This document shows, in pieces, positions 15,292-21,987 of a DNA stretch of 24,639 bases. The notes under the pieces are model-generated. The model saw only the letters and a list, made by a program, of their open reading frames with translations, was not told the origin of the DNA and searched no databases. This stretch comes from CAZCRE01 sp964501075. GTDB lineage: Archaea; Thermoproteota; Bathyarchaeia; Bathyarchaeales; Bathycorpusculaceae. The DNA lies in assembly GCA_964501075.1 (NCBI GenBank), contig CAZCRE010000009.1, positions 1 through 24,639 on the forward strand, in the 5' to 3' direction. The first letter of the stretch is position 1, and each line of letters begins with the position of its first letter. The position numbers were made by a program, and so were the translations under genes.

Positions 15292-15705
15292 ATGCCGAAC
15301 AGAACCTTGAAAGGCCGAGTAGTCGTTGAAGGACACTGCAAAGCCAGAGCACTGGTTTCCGCGAAACCAATAAGCTTTCTTGGAGGAGTAGATCCAGCAA
15401 CTGGCAAAATAATCGAAAAAGATCATGACCTATGTGGAGAAAGCGTGAAAGGCAAGATCTTGTGCTTTCCACACGGCCACGGTTCAACGGTTGGCAGCTA
15501 CGTCTTATACTCCTTGTCCAAACGGCGTTTGGCGCCGAAGGCCATAATCAACCAAACAGCTGACCCTGTCGTGGTCGTCGGAGCAATAATAGCGAACATC
15601 CCAATGATGGACCAAGTGGACATCAGCGAGATCAAGACAGGCGATTTGATTGAAGTTGATGGACGGGAAGGCGTTGTCAGAATTGTAGTAAAGGGAGAGG
15701 GTTAG
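15292..15705 (+). CDS. phosphomevalonate dehydratase small subunit (AcnX type, DUF126)
   Basis: 137 residues, the swivelling-domain subunit of the archaeal aconitase-X enzyme. The motifs are SAKPISFLGGVDPATGKI (23-40), the conserved HDLCGESVKGKILCFPHG (45-62) and GHGSTVGSY (62-70) with the probable active-site Ser. Together with the large subunit it dehydrates (R)-5-phosphomevalonate to trans-anhydromevalonate 5-phosphate in the archaeal mevalonate pathway, which feeds isoprenoid lipid synthesis. AcnX homologues elsewhere act on hydroxyproline-derived substrates, but in an archaeon with separate subunits the mevalonate role is the likely one. It lies six bases before the large-subunit gene. 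Confidence 0.9.
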   Translation: MPNRTLKGRVVVEGHCKARALVSAKPISFLGGVDPATGKIIEKDHDLCGESVKGKILCFPHGHGSTVGSYVLYSLSKRRLAPKAIINQTADPVVVVGAIIANIPMMDQVDISEIKTGDLIEVDGREGVVRIVVKGEG

Positions 15706-15711
15706 GCTTCC

Positions 15712-16890
15712 ATGTATCTGACAAAGGAAGAAGAGCGAATCTACGATGGCGAACGCGGCTGGACAAACCAGATGTGCATGAGGATCCTCGTTCGTCTAGG
15801 CGAACTCTTCAACGCCGCAAAGCTGGTTCGGATAAGCTCTGCCCATGTCTCAGGAGTCTCATACAAGACCTTGGGAGATGCGCCAGCAGAGTTTCTGGAA
15901 GCGTTAGCTAACGCAGGTGGAAATGTAAAAGTCAGAGCTACTTTGAACCCGCAGAGCCTCGACACTGAATATTTGGGCAGAAAATTGGAGCAAAGCCTAC
16001 GAGAGAAGCAATCAAATATACTGAAGCAATTCGAGAGAATGGGGTTCACTGAATCTCTGACGTGCACCCCCTACTATTTGAAGAAACCGAAACGTGATTC
16101 GCATCTGGCTTGGGCAGAATCATCAGCCGTGGTTTATGCGAATTCTGTCATTGGTGCATGGACAAACCGTGAAGGCGGACCAAGCGCCCTCGCCGCGGCA
16201 ATAATCGGTAAAACTCCAGACTATGGAATTCACAAGCCTGAAAACCGGCAGCCAAAAGCCTTGGTGACCGTAGATACAGCGTTGAAGAACCCGACAGAAT
16301 TTGGTGCGCTTGGAATCTATCTCGGCAGACTGGTGAGAGACGGGATTCCAGCTATTCAAGGCTTGGGAAACACTTCTGAGAATTGCTTAAAGCAGTTGAG
16401 CGCGGCGCTGGCCTCAACGGGCATGGTTAACATGTTCCACTTCAAAAGGAAGTCGCAAGCAAAAACGGAAAGATTGGAGAAGATATGTGTGGAAGCCAGA
16501 GACATCAAAAACACTGTTGAAAGTCTTTCAACCCGAGAAGTATCCAAGCCTGATCTTGTATTCATCGGATGCCCCCACTGTTCACTTGGCGAGATTAAGA
16601 AGATTGCATTGCTCATGAAGGATAAGAAAGTCAACAAGGAGACAGAGTTCTGGGTGTGCACTTCGCATTACATCAAAGAAAAAGCAGGAGAATACGTCGC
16701 CCAGATAGAGAAGAATGGTGGACACGTGCTTGCAGGCGTCTGTACAATAGTGTCGTGGACTGAAAAGCTTGGGATAAGAACGATAATGACGAACTCCGCG
16801 AAAACAGCTTACTACGCGCCAACAATGAACAAAGCAGAAGTCACGTTCAGACCGCTGAAGGAATGCTTGACCACGGCGCTCAGAGGGTAA
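15712..16890 (+). CDS. phosphomevalonate dehydratase large subunit (AcnX type, DUF521)
   Basis: 392 residues, full length. It carries LTKEEERIYDGERG at the N-terminus, ISSAHVSGVSYKTLGD (41-56), TCTPYY (117-122), AESSAVVYANSVIGAWTNREGGPSALAAAIIG (135-166), FIGCPHCSLGE (285-294, Cys 287 and 290) and AGVCTIVSW (341-349). Cys 118, one of 287/290 and Cys 344 are the likely ligands of the [4Fe-4S] cluster that activates the substrate hydroxyl in this family. Lys/Arg-rich loops would hold the phosphate. The small subunit is directly upstream, which is the usual order, and a tRNA-Glu gene follows 48 bases after the stop. Confidence 0.92.
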   Translation: MYLTKEEERIYDGERGWTNQMCMRILVRLGELFNAAKLVRISSAHVSGVSYKTLGDAPAEFLEALANAGGNVKVRATLNPQSLDTEYLGRKLEQSLREKQSNILKQFERMGFTESLTCTPYYLKKPKRDSHLAWAESSAVVYANSVIGAWTNREGGPSALAAAIIGKTPDYGIHKPENRQPKALVTVDTALKNPTEFGALGIYLGRLVRDGIPAIQGLGNTSENCLKQLSAALASTGMVNMFHFKRKSQAKTERLEKICVEARDIKNTVESLSTREVSKPDLVFIGCPHCSLGEIKKIALLMKDKKVNKETEFWVCTSHYIKEKAGEYVAQIEKNGGHVLAGVCTIVSWTEKLGIRTIMTNSAKTAYYAPTMNKAEVTFRPLKECLTTALRG

Positions 16891-16907
16891 CCTTTATTCG
16901 AATGAAG

Positions 16908-16914
16908 AAATATT
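16908..16914 (+). promoter_or_regulatory. TATA-like element for tRNA-Glu
   Basis: AAATATT is centred about 28 bases before the first base of the tRNA, the normal archaeal spacing. Sequence resemblance only. Confidence 0.4.
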
Positions 16915-16938
16915 CTGCATGGTGCACCGGGCTTCAGG

Positions 16939-17013
16939 GCTCCGGTAGTATAGCCCGGTCAAGTATTCCGGCCTTTCGAGTCGGAGACCCGGGTCCAAAT
17001 CCCGGCCGGAGCA
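16939..17013 (+). tRNA. tRNA-Glu (anticodon UUC)
   Basis: A complete cloverleaf. The acceptor stem GCTCCGG pairs with CCGGAGC, followed by discriminator A with no encoded CCA. The D arm GTAT...GTAT pairs with two G-U pairs. The anticodon stem CCGGC/GTCGG holds the loop CTTTCGA, so the anticodon is TTC, which reads GAA and GAG. The four-base variable region AGAC is followed by the T arm CCGGG-TCCAAAT-CCCGG. There is no intron. It matches archaeal tRNA-Glu in layout and sits in the gap between the AcnX unit and the M32 peptidase gene. Confidence 0.95.
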
Positions 17014-17045
17014 CTATCCCACACTTGCACGTTTTCATAAAGACT

Positions 17046-17051
17046 CATATA
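17046..17051 (+). promoter_or_regulatory. TATA-like element for the M32 carboxypeptidase gene
   Basis: CATATA lies 46-51 bases before the ATG at 17097 and 33 bases after the tRNA. The predicted leader is about 23 bases. Sequence resemblance only. Confidence 0.3.
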
Positions 17052-17096
17052 CGGGCTGCTTCTATCGAATAGTCTCTAAAACCCAGGCGATAAGAA

Positions 17097-18632
17097 ATGA
17101 CTGAAGACTTGTTTTCAAATTATGAGAAACTGATGGAAAAGACGAAGGAGATTGCCATCTTCAACTCAGCTCAAGCAGTACTCAATTGGGACACAGAAAC
17201 GATGATGCCGCCAAAAGCAATCGGACTGAGAAGTCAGCAACTTGCTCTACTCAGCGGAATGCAACACAAGATGGAGACCAACCCAGAGATAGGAGCCCTA
17301 CTGGAGAAAATTGAACTACACTCGAACTACGAAAAATTAACCGCAATTCAGAAACGCAACATCTACTTGATCAGGAAAAACTATGACGAACAGACAAAGC
17401 TTCCAGAAGAACTCGTCATGGAGATTGCGAAACAACGCACTATCGCAGTAGATGTTTGGAAGAAGGCTAAAGCGGCCAAAAACTTCTCCATGTTCAGACC
17501 TGAACTGGAAAAAAACATTGAACTTGCAAAAAAAGCCGCAGAAATCCTGATGAAGGTAAAGAAAACCAAAACACCGTACGACGCGCTGATAGATATATTC
17601 GAGCCCAAAATGACCGCTGAAGAAATCACAAAGGTTTTCGACGAACTTAGGGAAGGCCTAGTTACTCTAATAAAGAAATGTGAAACATCACCAAAGCAAC
17701 CAGACGCGAGTTTTCTCAAACGAAGAATCCCAATAGATGTTCAACGCAAAATCGCCGTTGCCCTCGCCGAAACTGTTCTCTATGATGTTACCTCGAAGAA
17801 TTCAGGCGGCAGAATAGACGAAACAGAACACCCATTCACGAACGGCTACTACGACGACGTACGAATAACAACCCACTACTTTGAAGACATATTTGCTTCA
17901 TCCGTGTTCTCAGTATTACATGAGGCTGGGCACGCGATCTACGAGCAAGATCTAAATCCAGAGTGGATGTATCAACCAGTCGGAACAGGATGCTCTTCAG
18001 GATTCCACGAGTCGCAGTCGCGCTTTGTCGAAAACATCATAGGAAGATCAAGAGAATTCTGGACATACTTCCTACCGAAGCTGAAAGAATTGACTGGAAA
18101 AACGCTTTCGGACGTCACCCTAGACAAGTTCGTCCACGCCATCAATCAGGTAAAGCCCTCAAAGATCCGAGTGGAAGCCGACGAAGTGACCTACTGTCTG
18201 CACATCATAATAAGGTTCAACATAGAACGAGACCTGTTCGCAGGCAAGATAACGGTGAAGGAACTGCCAGAGATATGGAACCAGAGCTACAAGAAGTACT
18301 TGGGCATAAAGATTGAGAACGACTCAGAAGGCGTAATGCAGGACACACACTGGGCAAGCGGATACTACGGGTATTTCCCGAGCTATGCTCTAGGCAACGT
18401 TTACACTGGTCAACTGTTAGCAGCGATGGAGAAGGACACGCCAGATTGGCGGAAGCAACTTGAGAAGGGCAGTTTTAAGCCAGCGAAGCAATGGTTAGCT
18501 GAGAAAGTTCACAAACAAGGAAACCTCTATGATCCGCCAATGCTAATCAAGAGAATAACAGGAAAAGAGTTGACAGTCAAACCCTACTTGAACTACCTAA
18601 ATGAGAAATGCTCGAAACTCTACGGTTTCTAA
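17097..18632 (+). CDS. M32-family metallocarboxypeptidase (carboxypeptidase Taq type)
   Basis: 511 residues, the usual length of the family. It is a cytoplasmic Zn (or Co) carboxypeptidase that trims residues from peptide C-termini. The HEAGH motif sits at residues 275-279, with the third ligand in HESQSRF (Glu 305). Other conserved family segments are NWDTETMMPPKA near the N-terminus, HPFTNGYYDDVRITTHY (about 245-261), RVEADEVTYCLHIIIRF and the C-terminal TGKELTVKPYLNYL. All catalytic residues are intact. It is probably monocistronic, with its own TATA-like element upstream and a T-rich stretch (18639-18652) just after the stop. Confidence 0.94.
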   Translation: MTEDLFSNYEKLMEKTKEIAIFNSAQAVLNWDTETMMPPKAIGLRSQQLALLSGMQHKMETNPEIGALLEKIELHSNYEKLTAIQKRNIYLIRKNYDEQTKLPEELVMEIAKQRTIAVDVWKKAKAAKNFSMFRPELEKNIELAKKAAEILMKVKKTKTPYDALIDIFEPKMTAEEITKVFDELREGLVTLIKKCETSPKQPDASFLKRRIPIDVQRKIAVALAETVLYDVTSKNSGGRIDETEHPFTNGYYDDVRITTHYFEDIFASSVFSVLHEAGHAIYEQDLNPEWMYQPVGTGCSSGFHESQSRFVENIIGRSREFWTYFLPKLKELTGKTLSDVTLDKFVHAINQVKPSKIRVEADEVTYCLHIIIRFNIERDLFAGKITVKELPEIWNQSYKKYLGIKIENDSEGVMQDTHWASGYYGYFPSYALGNVYTGQLLAAMEKDTPDWRKQLEKGSFKPAKQWLAEKVHKQGNLYDPPMLIKRITGKELTVKPYLNYLNEKCSKLYGF

Positions 18633-18638
18633 ACCACA

Positions 18639-18652
18639 CCTCCTTTTTTCCC
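18639..18652 (+). terminator. T-rich terminator after the M32 gene
   Basis: The run CCTCCTTTTTTCCC lies seven bases after the stop codon on the coding strand. Oligo-T tracts without a hairpin are the usual archaeal termination signal. Confidence 0.4.
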
Positions 18653-18858
18653 TATTGTTAAGCAAACTACACAGTCGCCTTTCAACCGAACTCGGCACTA
18701 AAATGAACACGGCACTGCGCTCGATTCTCAAGAATGCTCCGACCAGCAACTGTCATTGTTGCAGCGGAAGAAGAAAGAGTTCCACTCACATAAAATCCTA
18801 CACATGAAGCCGATGATGTGCCAAGAATTATCGCGAATGCCTGCTGTGCCCACTATAA
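18653..18858. other. gap without a recognisable gene upstream of the regulatory region
   Basis: The first two-thirds of the 373-base gap before the Fae-Hps gene contains no convincing gene. Several ORFs of 20-40 codons exist in different frames, without a start context or a composition that I trust. One CCGAC word (18739-18743) occurs here, far from the cluster downstream. The rest of the gap (18859-19005) holds the repeat cluster and promoter listed separately. Confidence 0.5.
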
Positions 18859-18871
18859 CTGTCGGACACGC

Positions 18872-18893
18872 CGGTATTGACACTACAATACCG
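18872..18893. repeat. 22-bp perfect inverted repeat in the Fae-Hps upstream region
   Basis: The arms CGGTATTG (18872-18879) and CAATACCG (18886-18893) are exact reverse complements, separated by ACACTA. The right arm runs into one of the GTCGG-type sites. The total length and six-base spacer suit a dimeric helix-turn-helix protein. It lies about 70 bases upstream of the TATA box, where an activator or upstream operator would sit. Confidence 0.55.
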
Positions 18894-18960
18894 ACATTAT
18901 GAATATCCACGCGTTGAAGACCGACGCTTATGCCCACTCTGCTCTGCCATAATCCGACAG

Positions 18961-18970
18961 TTTTATATAC
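18961..18970 (+). promoter_or_regulatory. TATA box of the HTH-Fae-Hps gene
   Basis: TTTTATATAC is one of the best TATA boxes in the window, centred 40 bases before the ATG at 19006. The expected transcript start is near 18992, a leader of about 14 bases. The sequence directly before it, in the BRE position, is the repeat word TCCGACAG. Confidence 0.6.
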
Positions 18971-19005
18971 AAGACCGGCAATAAGGCTCTTCATGGTGCG
19001 AAAGA

Positions 19006-20448
19006 ATGTCGGATCACGACGTTAAGAAACCGGCAAGCAAAGAAGAGTTAGTTGCAGTGCTGATCGAGGCAGCTAAGAAAAGTGCTGAAATGCAAGGACA
19101 AACAAGAGGAAAGCCTACAGTTTCTGGAACAGCAGAAGCATTGAACATACATAGAGACACACTCTACACGTGGCTTAAGGAGTTCAATGTCGACTTCAAA
19201 GAAATAGCAGACAAAACAACGCCGATGTATGAGAAAAATGTCGGATTTCCTGAGAAAGCCTACCTCATAGGCGAAGCACTTGTCGGTGACGGAAACGAGG
19301 TTGCACACATTGATCTCTTAATGGGGGACAAGAATGGTCCCGTCGGGGAAGCTTTCGCTGCTGGATTGACAAACCTCTCAGCGGGACACACGCCGCTACT
19401 GGCAGTAATAAGACCCAACCTTCCGCCGAAACCCCACACTCTACTAGTACCCAAGGTCACAGTGAAGAACTTTGAAGATGTCGGAAAAATCTTCGGGCCA
19501 GCACAAGCTGCTGTCGCCAAAGCTGTCGCTGATGCTGTGGAGGAAGAGATAGTTCCAAGAGACAAAGTTGATGACTGGGTAATAGTATGCAGCGTTTTCA
19601 TCCATCCGCAAGCGACCGATTTCCGCAAGATATACCATTACAACTATAGTGCAACCAAGCTGGCCCTGAAAAGAGCGATGTCGAAATATCCGACGCTCGA
19701 GAAAATCTTCTACGACAAGGACAGAGCAAAACACCCGATAATGGGATTCAAAGTACCACGACTATGGAGACCCCCGTACCTGCAGATAGCTCTTGACGCT
19801 CCAGAACTGGAAAGATCTAAGAAAATCCTTGAACAGCTTCCTGGAAGCGACAGAATAATAATAGAAGTTGGCACACCACTCATCAAGAGGTACGGAACCA
19901 AAGTCATAAACGATCTGCGGCAAGTTGCCAAGGACATCTTTGTCGTTGCAGACCTCAAGACTCTAGACGTTGGAAAGGTTGAAGTGGATCTGGCCTATGA
20001 TGAGACAGCCGATGCTGTTGTAGCAGCTGGATTAGCACCCGCCGAAACACTAGACGCCTTTGTCCATGAGGCAAAGAGACTGGCAATCTACGCCATCGTG
20101 GACATGTTGAATGTGGAAGACCCAATGAAGAAGCTCAGAAGTCTAAAGGAGTTCCCGGATGTTGTCATCCTGCATAGAGGAATAGATCAAGAGACTGGAA
20201 GAACGCTTGGGTTAGACTTAATTCAGGAAATGCGAGAGACTTTTAAAGACAAAAAGTTCCTCGTGGCAGTAGCTGGAGGCATAATACCAGAGACGGCGAA
20301 GGAAGCACTGCAAAAAGGAGCAAACATAGTCATCGTAGGAAGGTACGTAACCCAGTCAAGGGACATCGAAAGATCCGTGAGAGACTTCCTTGAAGCAACA
20401 CCTGAAATGCGCGAAGATATCGACCTGTTCAGAGTGCACGTAGAATAA
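19006..20448 (+). CDS. fae-hps: HTH-domain fusion of formaldehyde-activating enzyme and 3-hexulose-6-phosphate synthase
   Basis: 480 residues in three parts. Residues 1-80 are an added N-terminal region with a Fis/HTH_8-like helix-turn-helix: TVSGTAEALNIHRDTLYTWL (38-57) then KEFNVDFKEI. Residues 84-245 are Fae: AYLIGEALVGDGNEVAHIDL with the catalytic His 101, NLPPKPHTLLVPKVTVKN and FGPAQAAVAKAVADAV. It joins formaldehyde to tetrahydromethanopterin. Residues 255-480 are Hps: LQIALDAPELE, IEVGTPLIKRYG (286-297), VVADLKTLD (313-321), LHRGIDQE (389-396) and VAGGIIPET. Hps interconverts ribulose 5-phosphate plus formaldehyde with hexulose 6-phosphate. In archaea Fae-Hps supplies pentoses by running the ribulose monophosphate path backwards, while Fae traps the formaldehyde. 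Known Fae-Hps fusions begin at the Fae part, so the HTH extension is the unusual feature. The start is supported by the TATA box at 18961. Confidence 0.93.
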   Translation: MSDHDVKKPASKEELVAVLIEAAKKSAEMQGQTRGKPTVSGTAEALNIHRDTLYTWLKEFNVDFKEIADKTTPMYEKNVGFPEKAYLIGEALVGDGNEVAHIDLLMGDKNGPVGEAFAAGLTNLSAGHTPLLAVIRPNLPPKPHTLLVPKVTVKNFEDVGKIFGPAQAAVAKAVADAVEEEIVPRDKVDDWVIVCSVFIHPQATDFRKIYHYNYSATKLALKRAMSKYPTLEKIFYDKDRAKHPIMGFKVPRLWRPPYLQIALDAPELERSKKILEQLPGSDRIIIEVGTPLIKRYGTKVINDLRQVAKDIFVVADLKTLDVGKVEVDLAYDETADAVVAAGLAPAETLDAFVHEAKRLAIYAIVDMLNVEDPMKKLRSLKEFPDVVILHRGIDQETGRTLGLDLIQEMRETFKDKKFLVAVAGGIIPETAKEALQKGANIVIVGRYVTQSRDIERSVRDFLEATPEMREDIDLFRVHVE

Positions 20449-20460
20449 CCATCAAAAAGC

Positions 20461-20476
20461 TTCTTCCCTTTTTTGT
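20461..20476 (+). terminator. T-rich terminator after the Fae-Hps gene
   Basis: TTCTTCCCTTTTTTG begins about 12 bases after the stop codon. It is an archaeal-type oligo-T terminator in the gap before the convergent transporter gene. Confidence 0.4.
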
Positions 20477-20563
20477 TAACGATAGACCGCGATCTCAAAT
20501 CGTACAAAATTAACTGAAGCAATGCGATAGGTAGGCTTGTTAGAGACCCCACGAATATTCGTG

Positions 20564-21823
20564 CTATGCGAATATTTTGAGAGCCAAATACGCTACGAAG
20601 AAGATGATGCCAGCTACCATGAACACTCCGGCGAAACCGATTGCCTGCGCCGCGATAAATGGGCCTATGAAAGAACCGCAAGCACCCCCTATGCCGATGA
20701 GAACGTTGAACAAACCTGCTTTACCAGATGGAATGAGTTCCATAGACAAAGAAAGCATGTAGACCAAGAACAATGCATATGCGAACCCCATCAATATCAA
20801 AACAGTGGTCACTAGCGCTACGTTGTATAGCGGGTTCACTATGTAAGCGACCAACAGAAGCGTCAAGGAGAGCAAGCCACGAAACGCCACTGTCCTGTGC
20901 AGCCCAGTTTTCCCTGTTAGCTGATTTGATCGGCTACCAGCCAAAGCGTAGCCAGCAACTGCACCAGTAGAGTTCAGAACGAATATTGCAAAGACAATGC
21001 TTGAAGATAAGGATGCTGAGGCAGCAACTCCGGAGACGAAAATGGGCATAGGCGTGAAGAGCACACTTGTGGCTAAGGAGAACAAGATTAGTGCTACGCA
21101 AAAAGCAGCGATGTTCTCCCTTTTCAACCTCTCATTGATTTGTGATCCATCAAGAATTCTTGACGCTATAAAAACACCGCGATGCACAAAGTCCGTCGAC
21201 CTTTCAATGTTGACCAAGCTTCTCTCAAAGACAAGAAGCGGATCAGCTACAAAGACAAAAGAAAGGGAAAAGGCAGCTAGGTTTAGAACAGCGCACAATA
21301 ACAATGTAACATCTGGTCGAAACCCGAATAGCGAGGTCAAAAAGCCCAATATCAGTCCTATGAGCCATCCGACCTCTGTGAAACCTTCATAGAAAGCGAA
21401 CGACCTTTCCCAGTCCTGCCGGGAATACATCTCTGCTATCAGGACGTTTTTTGGCGGTTCATGGGCCATGTGAAAGAACGACAGTATCGCGTAAAGCAAG
21501 ATCAGCATAAGTACACTCGTCGTGAAGGTGAAAAGGTAGAGTATCAACGTCGAAGACAGAAACGAGAGAAGAACATACCGCTTGTACCGCCTTGTTTTGT
21601 CGCAAACATGTCCCCAAAAAAACGATGCGGGTATCGCTAGGAACAACGCCGCCCCTGACATTATTCCGATTTCAACCAATGAGCCACCGATTGCTATCAC
21701 ATATAATGGGAGGAAAATGGATAGCATCCCAAAGCCCATTTCGTGGAAGAAGAAACCCAGTCTCCACATAGCCACAGACCATCCAAGAACAGAATTAAAA
21801 CCTTTACCTCTCTGGAAACTCAT
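20564..21823 (-). CDS. major facilitator superfamily transporter
   Basis: 419 residues with about 12 hydrophobic segments. The loop between helices 2 and 3 carries the MFS motif A equivalent, WGHVCDKTRRYKR (70-82), and a second, weaker copy, AGSRSNQLTGKTGLHR, follows the large central loop between helices 6 and 7. That central loop (about 200-230) is charged, as usual. It is an integral membrane protein driven by a cation gradient; the substrate cannot be inferred, although drug or metabolite efflux types are common for this length. A TATA-like AAATAACTT at 21859-21867 precedes the ATG. It is convergent with the Fae-Hps gene, so a functional link with formaldehyde metabolism is not supported. 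Confidence 0.88.
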   Translation of the reverse strand: MSFQRGKGFNSVLGWSVAMWRLGFFFHEMGFGMLSIFLPLYVIAIGGSLVEIGIMSGAALFLAIPASFFWGHVCDKTRRYKRYVLLSFLSSTLILYLFTFTTSVLMLILLYAILSFFHMAHEPPKNVLIAEMYSRQDWERSFAFYEGFTEVGWLIGLILGFLTSLFGFRPDVTLLLCAVLNLAAFSLSFVFVADPLLVFERSLVNIERSTDFVHRGVFIASRILDGSQINERLKRENIAAFCVALILFSLATSVLFTPMPIFVSGVAASASLSSSIVFAIFVLNSTGAVAGYALAGSRSNQLTGKTGLHRTVAFRGLLSLTLLLVAYIVNPLYNVALVTTVLILMGFAYALFLVYMLSLSMELIPSGKAGLFNVLIGIGGACGSFIGPFIAAQAIGFAGVFMVAGIIFFVAYLALKIFA

Positions 21824-21858
21824 CTTGTTTGAGAAGGAAACTTTTTCATGGTACTGTT

Positions 21859-21867
21859 AAGTTATTT
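21859..21867 (-). promoter_or_regulatory. TATA-like element for the MFS gene
   Basis: Minus-strand AAATAACTT lies 36-44 bases before the ATG at 21823, predicting a leader of about 15 bases. Sequence resemblance only. Confidence 0.3.
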
Positions 21868-21987
21868 GTCATGAGTCAGGATTAGGGCAATTTTGTGGTT
21901 CAAACATTGATAGAATAGAGTATGTTGCAGAAACTAACATCCTGACAAGCTCATTTGCTAGATTTGCTAAAAATAGAAGTGAGGAAT

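Larger units (their letters stand above)
18859..19013 (+). promoter_or_regulatory. cluster of five TGTCGG-type sites before and over the Fae-Hps start
   Basis: Sites with a GTCGG core, on either strand, occupy 18861-18865 (+), 18891-18895 (-), 18921-18925 (-), 18954-18958 (-) and 19008-19012 (+). Four of the five extend to TGTCGG. The first and fourth share the eight-base word CTGTCGGA in opposite orientation. Centre spacings are 30, 30, 33 and 54 bases; the first three are close to three helical turns. The fourth site abuts the TATA box and the fifth overlaps the ATG. I infer operator sites for a regulator, possibly the HTH domain of the gene product itself. Confidence 0.5.

Noticed and set aside
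18837..18902. 22-codon ORF reading MPAVPTITVGHAGIDTTIPTL upstream of Fae-Hps
   Set aside because: The peptide looks protein-like, but it lies across the 22-bp inverted repeat, has no start context and has no continuation in other frames that I could justify.
18728..18994. 88-codon minus-strand ORF over the Fae-Hps promoter region
   Set aside because: It covers the TATA box and repeat sites, has an atypical residue mix, including a Cys-rich, Phe-rich end, and no family resemblance. A chance open frame is more likely.
20551..20562. 12-bp perfect palindrome ACGAATATTCGT next to the MFS stop codon
   Set aside because: It lies between convergent genes. A 10-base part recurs after aIF2-gamma (24381-24390), but matches of this length are expected by chance in a window this size. 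No function is supported.
21875..21946. inverted repeat GTCAGGAT / ATCCTGAC 56 bases apart
   Set aside because: Eight-base arms this far apart arise readily by chance, and there is no insertion-sequence or gene context to support them.
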